Below the pieces are notes generated by a model that was not told the DNA's origin, did not search any database, and saw only the letters and a program-made list of their open reading frames with translations. The position numbers and the translations under genes were made by a program. Positions 6,862 through 14,187 of a DNA stretch of 16,981 nucleotides are shown in pieces. The DNA comes from Streptomyces sp. WM6378. Lineage in GTDB: Bacteria > Actinomycetota > Actinomycetes > Streptomycetales > Streptomycetaceae. The stretch lies in contig NZ_LGDD01000027.1 of NCBI RefSeq assembly GCF_001279695.1, positions 1-16,981 on the forward strand, written 5' to 3'. The stretch's first letter is position 1. Each line of letters starts with the position of its first letter.

Positions 6862-7556
6862 TCACCCGGACACCCGGCCGGTGGCGGTGACCTCCGTCGG
6901 CGCGCCCCGAAGTCACGCAGGGTGAGGGTGTTTTTGACGGTCGAGCCGTCAGGCGCGAAGAACTCCTGCTCCACGCGGACGACGCGCCCCTGGCCGTCGA
7001 GCCATACGTCGCTCGCGAGGGACCCGACGCCGCCGAGGTTCCCCGCGGCGACCGGATCGATCGCTTTCATGTCGGCGGGCGTAACGCGGGCGGACAGGTG
7101 CCGCGTAGGGCCGGTCCCCTCGTCGTCACCGGCGACGGCCCGGGCTCCATGGTCGATGAGAGGGCGCGCGTAGCCGCGCAAGTTCTTGGTGGTGATGCCG
7201 CCCTCGGCCGTGGAGGCGTCGAATGACTCCCAGGAGCCGCCTCCCGTCGCAGAGCGGCGGCAGACGCGGGTGGCCGTCAGGACCACGTCCTGCCCCGGAT
7301 GCCCCTTGACCTCTTCGTCGAGCCGGCCCGTAAGCGGGCCGTTGAGGTTCACCCGGCCCTGCGCCAGGTAGACCTGCGCGCCGTTCTGGAGCGAGGTCGC
7401 CCACAACCACGCCGAACAGGGCCACGCACTCGCGCCGTCCACCAGCCTCACGACATCCCCGGATGCGCCCGCGCCGGGGCCCCGCACCAGGCCATCCCAC
7501 ATGCCGCTCCCACACGGAATGATCGCCACAACGAAAAGACCCCCAGCAACCCGCAT
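6862..7556 (-). pseudogene. Damaged secreted/lipoprotein-like gene beside the att site
   Basis: A minus-strand frame with protein-like content: LNGPLTGRLDEEVKGHPGQDVVL, then DVWLDGQGRVVRVEQEFFAPDGSTVKNTLTLRDFGA. This resembles the C-terminal half of streptomycete LppX-like lipoproteins. After RDFGA (near 6905) the frame runs on into meaningless sequence antisense to the SDR and amidohydrolase genes. Removing two bases there gives PTEVTATGRVSG and a stop at 6862, just clear of the convergent gene. The N-terminus is also poor: the first ATG (7556) lies inside the tRNA-Tyr terminator, and no signal peptide or lipobox is seen. The gene is therefore read as truncated and frameshifted; a sequencing error at the G/C run near 6905 could explain only the second fault. 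Confidence 0.55.
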
Positions 7557-7578
7557 TCCTGCAGGTCACCAGGGGTCT
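7534..7578 (-). terminator. Terminator of tRNA-Tyr
   Basis: On the minus strand AGACCCC (7572-7578 read in reverse) pairs with GGGGTCT (7537-7543) and is followed by TTTT. A smaller inner pairing is possible. It begins 10 bases past the tRNA-Tyr 3' end, so it is the native terminator of that gene left in place on the chromosomal side of the integration site. Confidence 0.7.
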
Positions 7579-7587
7579 CACCCAGTG

Positions 7588-7646
7588 TGGCGGCGCCAGG
7601 ATTCGAACCTGGGTAGGCAGAGCCGACGGATTTACAGTCCGTTCCT
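7588..7646 (-). other. 3' half of tRNA-Tyr (GUA): attachment site of an integrative element
   Basis: Minus-strand sequence contains the anticodon arm ACGGA-CTGTAAA-TCCGT (anticodon GUA), the long variable arm, the T-arm CCCAGGTTCGAATCCTGG and the acceptor 3' strand CGCCGCC with discriminator A. Upstream of the anticodon arm the expected D-arm and 5' acceptor strand (GGCGG...) are absent: the sequence is GGAGGGCTGGGCGCAGGA and only about 25 bases precede the anticodon from any plausible start. The gene cannot fold into a tRNA. A 3' half followed by its own terminator is what site-specific integration into a tRNA gene leaves at the far end. The element therefore lies to the right, and an intact tRNA-Tyr should exist at its other end. 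tRNA-Tyr is the site used by SLP1 in Streptomyces coelicolor. Confidence 0.8.
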
Positions 7647-8012
7647 GCGCCCAGCCCTCCATAGCCGTTGACCTGCCCTTGAGCACCCATCCCCCACCAT
7701 CTTGGTGGGTATGGCCCACAACTGGCCCGGATCTTGTCCTGCTCTCCGTGACTTCAGCGGTCAGAACCCACCCCATCCGCTGGTCTCAGCTCCTGATCGA
7801 CGGAGCAGCTCCGGGAGAGCTACCGCTGCACGAAGGGCAATCGAGTGGCCGCAGGAACCAGCCGCGTAGGGGCGCGCTGAGGCCGCTCTACTCAGCTACC
7901 TCGACCCCAATATGCAGCGGCGTTGGAATCTTAAGGTGGTCATGACCACTCGCCGCAAAGAAGCTCCGTCGACCTGGATTTAATTTACCCGAGACCATGC
8001 GAACCGGGACCT
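7647..8012. other. Non-coding element end next to the att core
   Basis: About 366 bases without a believable gene between the tRNA-Tyr fragment and the end of the pentapeptide-repeat gene. It holds a hairpin CCCACCA-TCT-TGGTGGG at 7693-7709 and a perfect 14-bp palindrome at 7936-7949. Such regions beside att cores often carry integrase arm sites, but none can be named from this sequence. Confidence 0.5.
7936..7949. promoter_or_regulatory. Perfect 14-bp palindrome GTGGTCATGACCAC
   Basis: Fully self-complementary 14-mer, about 65 bases beyond the 3' end of the pentapeptide-repeat gene in the element's left non-coding end. The shape fits a dimeric DNA-binding protein site. The binding protein is unknown; a candidate is a regulator or recombination factor of the element. 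Confidence 0.4.
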
Positions 8013-9455
8013 TCACAGCGATACAGAAATCTTAACACCTCGCGGCCAGCCCTTTATCGCCGAGCGAACAATGTCATCACGTTCATCGTCACCAGGAACC
8101 GTCTGCGCCATTCCCACCCTATGGCTCATAGTAGCCTCATCCAAGCAACATTGAGGGCGCTCGACTACTCGTCGCAGAATCGGGAGCGCCTTCAGTTCGC
8201 CGTAGGCCTGCCGCCTATCAATAATTATCGGATCCCCTGAGATCCCCTGTGGCAGCTTCACATCACCGCCAATCATCACCTCTCCAAGCAGCGCCGCATC
8301 GACCCCTTTCGCGCTACCTAGATCCCCCGCGACCAGCAATAGGAAGTCTAGATCCGCCTCTTCGAAGTCGGAATCCGGATAACTTGACCCAGCTATCTGT
8401 GCAAGCGCCATCTTCGCGCGACTAAAAACCGAATCACCCATGGTCGTATTCATCATCACGGAGAAACGGAGGTCAGCCAACTCGAAGTTCGCATTATCAA
8501 CCGATGAGCCAACCCACTGCGACCCCCATAAATCAGCCGCCGAGAAATCGATGTCGCTGAAATCGCAGTCTCCGAATCCTGCCCGCGTGAGGATTGCGGA
8601 GTCAAAGTTTACCCCCACCCCAGTCGCCTCATCCAGGAAGCACCCATCCATCAGCGCCTCCACGAAGCATGCTCCGTCAAGGCGCGTTGCGCGGAGATTT
8701 ACACCATGAAGGTGAGATGCCGAAAGATCGGCACCACGTAAATCCGATCCTGTCAGGTCAAAGTCCACGAGGTAAGCACTAGATAGGTCAGCGCCACGCA
8801 AATCAACCTTGCGCAAGTTGATCCGATTCTTCTCTGGCCTGATCGGCCGACGGCCAAGTACAGTGAGCGCGGCCTGGATTACAGCACTTGGCTTATCACC
8901 AACCCCACCTTTCGAGACTTTGCCCGCTTCTGAATCCTCGCGAACTGGAGCATGCTCACGGACAAATGCAGCAAGAACCTCGACCACAGTGGCGTGATCT
9001 TTCTTTGAATCCTTCATGATTCGCTCAAGGGCATATATGCCGCCAATCCGCTTCGTGGCACCCTCTTCCGCGAGTAGTTTGATTGCCTCGATATAGCGGT
9101 CTGTAACTTGCCCTTCGCGGACCAATTCCGCCTGCTCACGATCCCTATCCCTCGTATGCTTCAAGGTGATATGGGTATAGAAAAGCCCCAGCCCCGCGAT
9201 GAAAGCGGCACCGAGGGCGACAAGACCTGTCCGAACTCCCGTGATGACTACACCATCAGCTGGCTGTAAATCCTTCTCCCGCAAACGCGCACCATCCAAC
9301 CACCATGGCAAACGCCAGAACAGCAAAGCAAAGACCAGAACTCCAAGGAAAGTGCCCAGACTGCACAAAAGGTGCCTCGTTCGCCTTGTCATGCCCAGCA
9401 GTGTGCCCATCCCGCAGTCTGTGAATGCAGCAAACTGGCCCATCCTGAGGTACAT
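8013..9455 (-). CDS. Membrane-anchored pentapeptide-repeat protein
   Basis: 480 residues. Two membrane segments near 29-53 (LLCSLGTFLGVLVFALLFW) and 70-97 (GVRTGLVALGAAFIAGLGLFY) are followed by a charged helix (KHTRDRDREQAELVREGQ). Next is the conserved segment DRYIEAIKLLAEEGATKRIGGIYALERIMKDS...VVEVLAAFVREH that often precedes pentapeptide repeats. From about 215 to 390 there are A(D/N)LxxA-type repeats (VDLRGADLSSAYLVDFDLTGSDLRGADLS), which build a right-handed beta-helix. About 90 C-terminal residues are non-repetitive. Codon use is clearly more A/T-rich than in the neighbours, suggesting foreign origin. The start is uncertain: ATGs at 9455, 9443, 9410 and 9392 all lack a strong ribosome site. 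Function is unknown; the cytoplasmic repeat domain could bind protein or act in phage exclusion. Confidence 0.87.
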   Translation of the reverse strand: MYLRMGQFAAFTDCGMGTLLGMTRRTRHLLCSLGTFLGVLVFALLFWRLPWWLDGARLREKDLQPADGVVITGVRTGLVALGAAFIAGLGLFYTHITLKHTRDRDREQAELVREGQVTDRYIEAIKLLAEEGATKRIGGIYALERIMKDSKKDHATVVEVLAAFVREHAPVREDSEAGKVSKGGVGDKPSAVIQAALTVLGRRPIRPEKNRINLRKVDLRGADLSSAYLVDFDLTGSDLRGADLSASHLHGVNLRATRLDGACFVEALMDGCFLDEATGVGVNFDSAILTRAGFGDCDFSDIDFSAADLWGSQWVGSSVDNANFELADLRFSVMMNTTMGDSVFSRAKMALAQIAGSSYPDSDFEEADLDFLLLVAGDLGSAKGVDAALLGEVMIGGDVKLPQGISGDPIIIDRRQAYGELKALPILRRVVERPQCCLDEATMSHRVGMAQTVPGDDERDDIVRSAIKGWPRGVKISVSL

Positions 9456-9750
9456 CTGAGCTTCAGTTGGAGCGTCACCGAGGCAGGCGGATCGCGAGTC
9501 GGCCAGGCGCGGCGCGCAATCGACGTCCTGAGCAGTCCTCGCCGGACCCCGCTGCCGCCGACCTTGTCCCCCAGGCCAACTCCGAACAATTGCTCGACTG
9601 AAATAGCCAGTGGCGCAGAATGGTGCTGCCCATCCAGCAGTGCTCCGCGTCGGGCCCTGTGCTCAGCAGCCTCACCCCGGATCAGGGTGTGTCAGCCCCG
9701 CCGCTTCCCCATACGCTGGTCACAGGTTCACACCCGGCAGAGGGGAAGTT

Positions 9751-10413
9751 GTGCCCGCGAGCCCGTACACGAGCTACAGCCAGCTGGCAGAGGCCCTGAA
9801 GGTCAGGATCGAGTCCGGAGACCTCAGGGCCGCTGCTCGTATGCCGTCGGAGAACGGCCTCGCGCAGGAACTCGGGGTGTCACGCGGCATGGTGCAGCGG
9901 GCATACGGGGCGCTGGAGCGCGAGGGGATCCTTACTCGTGGGCAAGGGCAGCTATGGCGGATCGTCGGAGCCACGGCCGACGCCCGCTCGGATGTCTCGT
10001 ACGAGGATGTCGCCGCCCGCATCCGCCTGTGGCTGAAGGACCACCCGGAGCAGGACGTCCTACCGTCGGGGGCCAATCTCGCCCGCGAGTACGAGGTGTC
10101 CATCGACACCGTGGCTCAGGCCCGCCGACTGCTGCTCGACGGCGGGACGTTGGGCCGGGCCGGCCGCCGGTACGTACGGGCCGCTAGTGGGCACCTGTCC
10201 CGCGTCGACGAAGTCGCCCAGGAAATCCGCACCGCTCTCGCGGCGGAGCCCGACCATGTTGCCCCCGACGGGGAGCTGATCGGCGAGAAGGCGTGGATGC
10301 AGCGGTGCGCGGCCAGCAAGAAGACGGTGCAAGGCGCGCTCGCCAAACTGGAGACCGAGGGCATGGTGACCGCACCGAGGCCGGGTAAAGGCCGGCGGCT
10401 CGTCTCGCGCTGA
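9751..10413 (+). CDS. Regulator with three tandem GntR-type winged helices
   Basis: GTG at 9751 preceded by GAGGGGAAG gives 220 residues; the open frame begins at 9610 but its extra N-terminus is not protein-like. Domain 1 (about 5-70): YSQLAEALKVRIESGDLRAAARMPSENGLAQELGVSRGMVQRAYGALEREGILTRGQGQLW, a standard GntR winged helix. Domain 2 (about 80-145): a similar helix-turn-helix with LPSGANLAREYEVSIDTVAQARRLLLDGG. Domain 3 (about 150-220): VAQEIRTALAAEP...KKTVQGALAKLETEGMVTAPRPGKGRRL. There is no UTRA or FadR-type effector domain. The gene sits 21 bases before the kinase gene and is probably cotranscribed with it. It may be the element's KorSA-like transfer/maintenance repressor, but that is inference. 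Confidence 0.82.
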   Translation: MPASPYTSYSQLAEALKVRIESGDLRAAARMPSENGLAQELGVSRGMVQRAYGALEREGILTRGQGQLWRIVGATADARSDVSYEDVAARIRLWLKDHPEQDVLPSGANLAREYEVSIDTVAQARRLLLDGGTLGRAGRRYVRAASGHLSRVDEVAQEIRTALAAEPDHVAPDGELIGEKAWMQRCAASKKTVQGALAKLETEGMVTAPRPGKGRRLVSR

Positions 10414-10434
10414 CAAACGATCGACAGGGGGACC

Positions 10435-11337
10435 ATGACGACAGGCGAGCAGACCACGTTCGACATCGAGCAGGCAGAGAACGTGCTTCGGCGCGCCTGC
10501 GACCTCGCCGGAGTCGACCCGGACGGGATCTCGCTCTTGCGTTTCGGCGACCACGCGGTGTTCCGCCTGTGCGGAGGCACCACCGTTGCCCGGGTCGCCC
10601 GCGATTCCAGCCGCCTCGCCTCAGTGAAGCGTGAAGTCGCCGTAGCCGGCTGGCTTGCCGAACACGACTATCCAGCCGCCCGGCTCGTGACGAACGCCGC
10701 TCAGCCTGTGGTGGTCGATGGCCACGCGGTGACGTTCTGGGAGGGCCTGGCCGACGGCGACACCTACGCCAGCACGCGCGAGATGGGTGAACTGCTGTAC
10801 CGCCTCCACCAGTTGCAGCCACCCGGTATCGCGCTGCCAGAGCTACGGCCCTTCGAGAAGGTGAGCGAGCGGCTGGCGAACGCCACGATCAGCGCCGACG
10901 TACGGGACTTCCTCAGTGAGCGCGCTCAGACCCTGGAAGCGGCTTACGACAAACTGGAGTTCGCACTCCCCTACGGGCACGTACACGGTGACTTCAACGT
11001 GGGGAACGTGCTGCGCGACGATGCGGGACGCCCCAAGGTGATCGACCTGGACGGCTTCGTCACCGGCCCACGCGAGTGGGACCTCATGCAGACGGCCATG
11101 TACTTCGACAGCTTCGGCTGGCACACAGCTGACGAATACACCGACTTCGCCGACAGCTACGGCTTCGACGTACGAAAGTGGGCCGGGTACACGGTCCTCC
11201 GTGGCGTTCGCGAACTACTCATGATCACCTGGCTCTCTCAGAACGCGGCGACCAATCCACGGGCGGCAGAGGAAGTAGAGAAGCGGGCCGATTCGCTCAG
11301 AACTGGGGCATCACGGCGCGACTGGGCCCCCTTCTGA
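10435..11337 (+). CDS. APH-fold small-molecule/protein kinase (phosphotransferase family)
   Basis: 300 residues, normal for the aminoglycoside phosphotransferase fold. Catalytic loop HGDFNVGNVL (H184, D186, N191) and metal motif VIDLDGF (D204, D206) are complete. The N-lobe has FRLCGGTTVARVARD (Arg in place of the usual ATP-binding Lys) and the helix-C Glu in KREVAVAGWL. An active kinase is likely. The substrate is unknown: such genes next to GntR-type regulators on actinomycete mobile elements are common and are not proven antibiotic-resistance enzymes. It lies 21 bases after the regulator stop. Confidence 0.85.
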   Translation: MTTGEQTTFDIEQAENVLRRACDLAGVDPDGISLLRFGDHAVFRLCGGTTVARVARDSSRLASVKREVAVAGWLAEHDYPAARLVTNAAQPVVVDGHAVTFWEGLADGDTYASTREMGELLYRLHQLQPPGIALPELRPFEKVSERLANATISADVRDFLSERAQTLEAAYDKLEFALPYGHVHGDFNVGNVLRDDAGRPKVIDLDGFVTGPREWDLMQTAMYFDSFGWHTADEYTDFADSYGFDVRKWAGYTVLRGVRELLMITWLSQNAATNPRAAEEVEKRADSLRTGASRRDWAPF

Positions 11338-11546
11338 GCCAAGGCCTCCCAGTGGGAGAGATTCAACCTGCGGCACCTTGTTGATATGGGCAACCATTGA
11401 CGAGTCCGTTACATAACCTTGACGCGCACAATCAGCCGACGCCCCTTGGGGGGATCCGCTCGGTTTGACTCCGGATGCCCTTGGTACGTTGGGAGTTCAG
11501 AGTTGGCCGGTGCAGCAGTCATGGCTGATGGGCAGGTGGGGAAAGC

Positions 11547-12017
11547 GTGCTGTTCGAGGAAGAATGGGCTGAACTAAAGGACGCTGCCGCAAAGAAGGCG
11601 GGGTCGATGCAGCTCGCCAGTGCAACGGACACCCCAAAAGGTGGGGCGCCGGTTTCGGGTGATTTGGTTGTACATCAAGACGACTTGGGCAGAGTAGGCC
11701 ATGAGGCCTTCCTGTTGCACGGCCGCCTCCTCAAGGCTGGTGATGTGACGCGTGGCGCCCAAGGAAGTGGCGCAACTGCGGATGCCGCCACTGCACTTGA
11801 CCACGAAGGATTCACCATGGGATCCGCTTTGACGGTCACGGTCACAACGTGGGGTTCTCAGGTGAAAACCCTTCTGCAGGCATGCGCGGATATCTCCAAC
11901 CATCTCGACTACTCGGCCGCATCCCACTCCAGTGACGATGCGTGGATCGGCGCGAGCTTGCAACACAGGAACGGCGCTCCTGCCCCTGTTTCCGAGATCT
12001 CCAAGTACTTCAGCTGA
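11547..12017 (+). CDS. WXG100-like small helical protein
   Basis: 156 residues with GTG start at 11547 and a weak G-rich ribosome site. Not a named family that I can assign with certainty. After about 35 disordered residues come two helices: SGDLVVHQDDLGRVGHEAFLLHGRLLKAGD and FTMGSALTVTVTTWGSQVKTLLQACADISNHLDYSAASHSSDDAWIGASL, with W102 between them and a C-terminal SEISKYFS. This helix-W-helix layout resembles WXG100/ESX proteins and the small partner proteins coded just before large WXG proteins in Streptomyces. It lies 8 bases before the next gene, so one operon. The 11338-11546 gap upstream must hold the promoter, but no clear boxes were found. Confidence 0.65.
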   Translation: MLFEEEWAELKDAAAKKAGSMQLASATDTPKGGAPVSGDLVVHQDDLGRVGHEAFLLHGRLLKAGDVTRGAQGSGATADAATALDHEGFTMGSALTVTVTTWGSQVKTLLQACADISNHLDYSAASHSSDDAWIGASLQHRNGAPAPVSEISKYFS

Positions 12018-12025
12018 GGGGAACG

Positions 12026-13009
12026 ATGGGCGGCATCACGTACGGCAGCATCATGCGTGCGAATCTAGGCAAGCTCGGCAAGGCCGTCGATGACTGGAAA
12101 GACATGGTGGCCCAGCTCGACAAGCTCGCAAGGGATGCCGGTGACGGCATGATGAGTTGTGCCGATCGCGCGAATTGGGCAGGCCTGAATGCCGATGTGA
12201 CCAAGGACTTCATCCGCAAGACGGTCAAAGAGTTCCGTGATGCCCATACAGAAGCTACGAGTATCTGGACCGTCCTGGACGAAGCCCACACTGATCTCAT
12301 CTGGGCCCAGCAGAATATCGAGGAAGCCGCAGAGAGCGCGCGTAAGTCTGGAATCACTGTCGTAGACAAGTCAGACGGCACGGTCGAGTGCATGTTCTCC
12401 ATCTGCGCTGCCGGAGATGCCCAGCCGACGGATCAGGATCGCGAGAACAAGCAGGCACTGGAAGACCGCATCAACAACCTCATATCCCGTGCCACAGAGA
12501 CCGATGCCGCAGTCGGTCGCGCACTGGCCAAGAGTCACGGCGGTGATCCGCACAACTTCGGCCACGCCACGTACACATCGGCCGATGAAGTCCGTAAGGA
12601 GCAGCATCTTCCTTCAGACGACGTGCACACCAAGCCGGACAAGTTCGGCAGTGGGACCATCAAGCCGGTGGCCGAGTTCTTCAGCTACCGCTCCTGGGCA
12701 AACGGCTTCGATGCCGGTCTTCATGGAGAATGGGGCAAAGCTTGGGACGGCTTCATGGGAGGTGCCGCATCTGCATCCGGTGGTCTTGTGAGCGGTGGAC
12801 TGGAGAAGAATATCGGCGGTGGCGGACTTCACCGAAAGCCGTCGGCCGTCAATGTCCTCGGCAAGTTCGGGTCAAAGGTCTTTGGCATTCCGGTGGCACT
12901 CGTGGCCACCGGAATCGACTTCTACTACACGCCTCCTGGCGAGAACAAGCAGCCCGGTGACACCAAGGTGCTGGCCCCCGGCGCACTAGGCCCTGTGAGG
13001 TACAAGTGA
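12026..13009 (+). CDS. WXG-domain N-terminal protein, possible type VII-exported effector
   Basis: 327 residues. ATG at 12026 has GAGGGG upstream; an in-frame earlier start (11942) would overlap the preceding gene and is rejected. Residues 1-110 are helical with W51 in the turn (ADRANWAGLNADVTKDFIRKTVKEFRDAHTEA), the WXG/LXG pattern. Residues about 135-200 form a second helical region. Residues 215-327 are a distinct Gly/Trp-rich end (YRSWANGFDAGLHGEWGKAWDGFMGGAASASGG...) with a weakly hydrophobic patch (GIPVALVATGIDFYY), and no recognised toxin motif. The neighbours (small WXG-like protein before, small membrane protein after with GTGA overlap) suggest an exported protein with its partner and immunity or anchor protein. 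Confidence 0.68.
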   Translation: MGGITYGSIMRANLGKLGKAVDDWKDMVAQLDKLARDAGDGMMSCADRANWAGLNADVTKDFIRKTVKEFRDAHTEATSIWTVLDEAHTDLIWAQQNIEEAAESARKSGITVVDKSDGTVECMFSICAAGDAQPTDQDRENKQALEDRINNLISRATETDAAVGRALAKSHGGDPHNFGHATYTSADEVRKEQHLPSDDVHTKPDKFGSGTIKPVAEFFSYRSWANGFDAGLHGEWGKAWDGFMGGAASASGGLVSGGLEKNIGGGGLHRKPSAVNVLGKFGSKVFGIPVALVATGIDFYYTPPGENKQPGDTKVLAPGALGPVRYK

Positions 13010-13254
13010 CACACGCACGACCGGACGGCGCCCCTCGACCACCGCGCAAACGGCGCCCCCGGCGCATCCCGCCGATGGGTCACCGCATGCTGCTTCTCGG
13101 CATCGGTGCTGCCGTCGTGGGCATCACTGGTGCCATCCGAGGAGTGGCCAACGGCGCATCAATCCTTGAAGTGCTCGCACTGCTGGCAGTCGGCGCCCTC
13201 GGAGTTCTGTTGGCGGTCGCATACGTCATCGCTTACTCCAACGAAAAGCGGTAG
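13006..13254 (+). CDS. Small two-helix membrane protein coupled to the WXG protein
   Basis: 82 residues starting with GTG that overlaps the previous stop (GTGA), so translation is coupled. The N-terminal 27 residues are strongly basic (RPPRKRRPRRIPP), followed by two membrane helices at about 28-47 (MLLLGIGAAVVGITGAIRGV) and 53-77 (ILEVLALLAVGALGVLLAVAYVIAY). By the positive-inside rule the N-terminus is cytoplasmic. It could be an immunity protein, an anchor or an export accessory for the WXG protein; the sequence does not say which. Confidence 0.75.
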   Translation: MTHARPDGAPRPPRKRRPRRIPPMGHRMLLLGIGAAVVGITGAIRGVANGASILEVLALLAVGALGVLLAVAYVIAYSNEKR

Positions 13255-13279
13255 CGCCCAGTCCGGAGCGGCCGTGGTC

Positions 13280-13316
13280 CTGAAGGGGGTGAGGCTTCGC
13301 ACCTCACCCCCTTCAG
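13280..13316. terminator. Strong bidirectional terminator hairpin
   Basis: Perfect 15-bp stem (CTGAAGGGGGTGAGG at 13280-13294 and its complement at 13302-13316) with a 7-base loop CTTCGCA. It lies 26 bases after the small membrane protein gene and immediately before the stop of the minus-strand regulator remnant, so it can end transcription from both sides. Confidence 0.92.
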
Positions 13317-13317
13317 T

Positions 13318-13930
13318 TCAATTCCACAGCCGATAGCTCCGGGCTCGCTCCTCAAAGTCCCGGTACTCTATCGACGCCCGCATGCTGCTTGTGATCCGCC
13401 CCTGAAATTCCCACACGTACTGAACACACCGCGCCGACTTCAGGCTCTCTCCAAGCTGCAGGGCCGTGAGTGCGATGTCGAAACCGCGGCCTATCTCGCC
13501 CTGGGTCGTGTACGACTCCGCCTGCACCATCGTCGCGAAGAAGTCGCTACGGTTGTTGAGCCCATCGCCGATAGTCGAGCCCGCGCCGCGCTGCGTGGCT
13601 TCGACCGAGCGGCCCAAGTCACGGAAGCAGTGCCCGAACTCCGCCGCGAGCTCCACTTCGTCGAAGTAGGCGATGTACGGAGGATCGCTGTCCAGGGTGC
13701 GCATACTGAGCTGCCGTTGCGCCTCGGCCAGGCCCAGGTCGCAGCCGCGGGCATCCCCCAGCCTCGCCAGCGCGCGAGCCTCCATGGCCCGGAACTGCGC
13801 ACCCAACGTCGGCGTGAGACTGGCCGCCGGCCCCGTGCTCGCGGCCCGGGCCAGCGTCGCCGCCTCGCGATAGTCGATCCCGAGGAAGAGCTCCCGCACC
13901 CCCGCCAGGTCATCCACTTCGCCGAACGGC
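13318..13930 (-). pseudogene. C-terminal remnant of an XRE/TPR-type regulator
   Basis: About 200 residues of protein-like sequence on the minus strand: GIDYREAATLARAA...FRAMEARALARLGDARGCDLGLAEAQRQL...PPYIAYFDEVELAAEFGHCFRDLGRS...GFDIALTALQLGESLKSARCVQYVWEFQGRI. The arrangement, including the W/Y-xYFDE and GHCFRDLG motifs, is that of the C-terminal TPR-like half of streptomycete XRE-family regulators of about 400 residues. The HTH half is missing: beyond about 13930 the frame stays open but is only antisense to a plus-strand gene end. No start with a ribosome site was seen. It is therefore a 5'-truncated remnant. Confidence 0.7.
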
Positions 13931-13944
13931 CCCCGGCCGCACCG

Positions 13945-14187
13945 AAGATCCAGCTCTCCCCGGCGCAGGCCCGGCGCGCGATGGAAGAGATCCTTGACGA
14001 ATTCGAGGCTGAGGGGCGCACCATCGTCCGGCCCGCCGACTTCATGGAGCACTGCGACCGCCACGGCCGCTCGCGCTCGTGGGTCTCCGGACAGGTCGCC
14101 GCCTTCGTCATCGCCGGCCGTCTCGCCGAGACCGCCGAGACCGGCGAGTACCGCATCGTGCGCGACGACGAAGACGAAGCGGCCTGA
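13945..14187 (+). pseudogene. 3' end of a truncated gene with a winged-helix-like C-terminus
   Basis: The last about 75 residues of a plus-strand protein: IQLSPAQARRAMEEILDEFEAEGRTIVRPADFMEHCDRHGRSRSWVSGQVAAFVIAGRLAETAETGEYRIVRDDEDEAA, stop at 14185. The pattern (helix, helix, recognition helix with RSRSWVSGQVAAF, then a wing EYRIV) is a winged helix. The frame is open further left (to 13630), but that part is only antisense to the regulator remnant. The position just before the replication genes and the C-terminal winged helix would fit the DNA-recognition end of a TraB/FtsK-type DNA translocase, but this assignment is weak. Translation of a short product from an internal start cannot be excluded. 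Confidence 0.45.

Noticed and set aside
7588..7670. Complete tRNA-Tyr gene
   Set aside because: No D-arm and no 5' acceptor strand complementary to CGCCGCC can be found upstream of the anticodon arm.
9610..9750. N-terminal extension of the triple-winged-helix regulator
   Set aside because: Low-complexity residues without homology-like pattern; the GTG at 9751 has a good ribosome site and begins just before the first winged helix.
10435..11337. Aminoglycoside resistance gene
   Set aside because: The APH fold is clear, but family motifs alone do not indicate an antibiotic substrate, and the context is regulatory rather than a resistance cassette.
11942..12025. Upstream start for the WXG-domain protein
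   Set aside because: It would overlap the preceding gene by 76 bases and lacks a ribosome site; the ATG at 12026 has GAGGGG.
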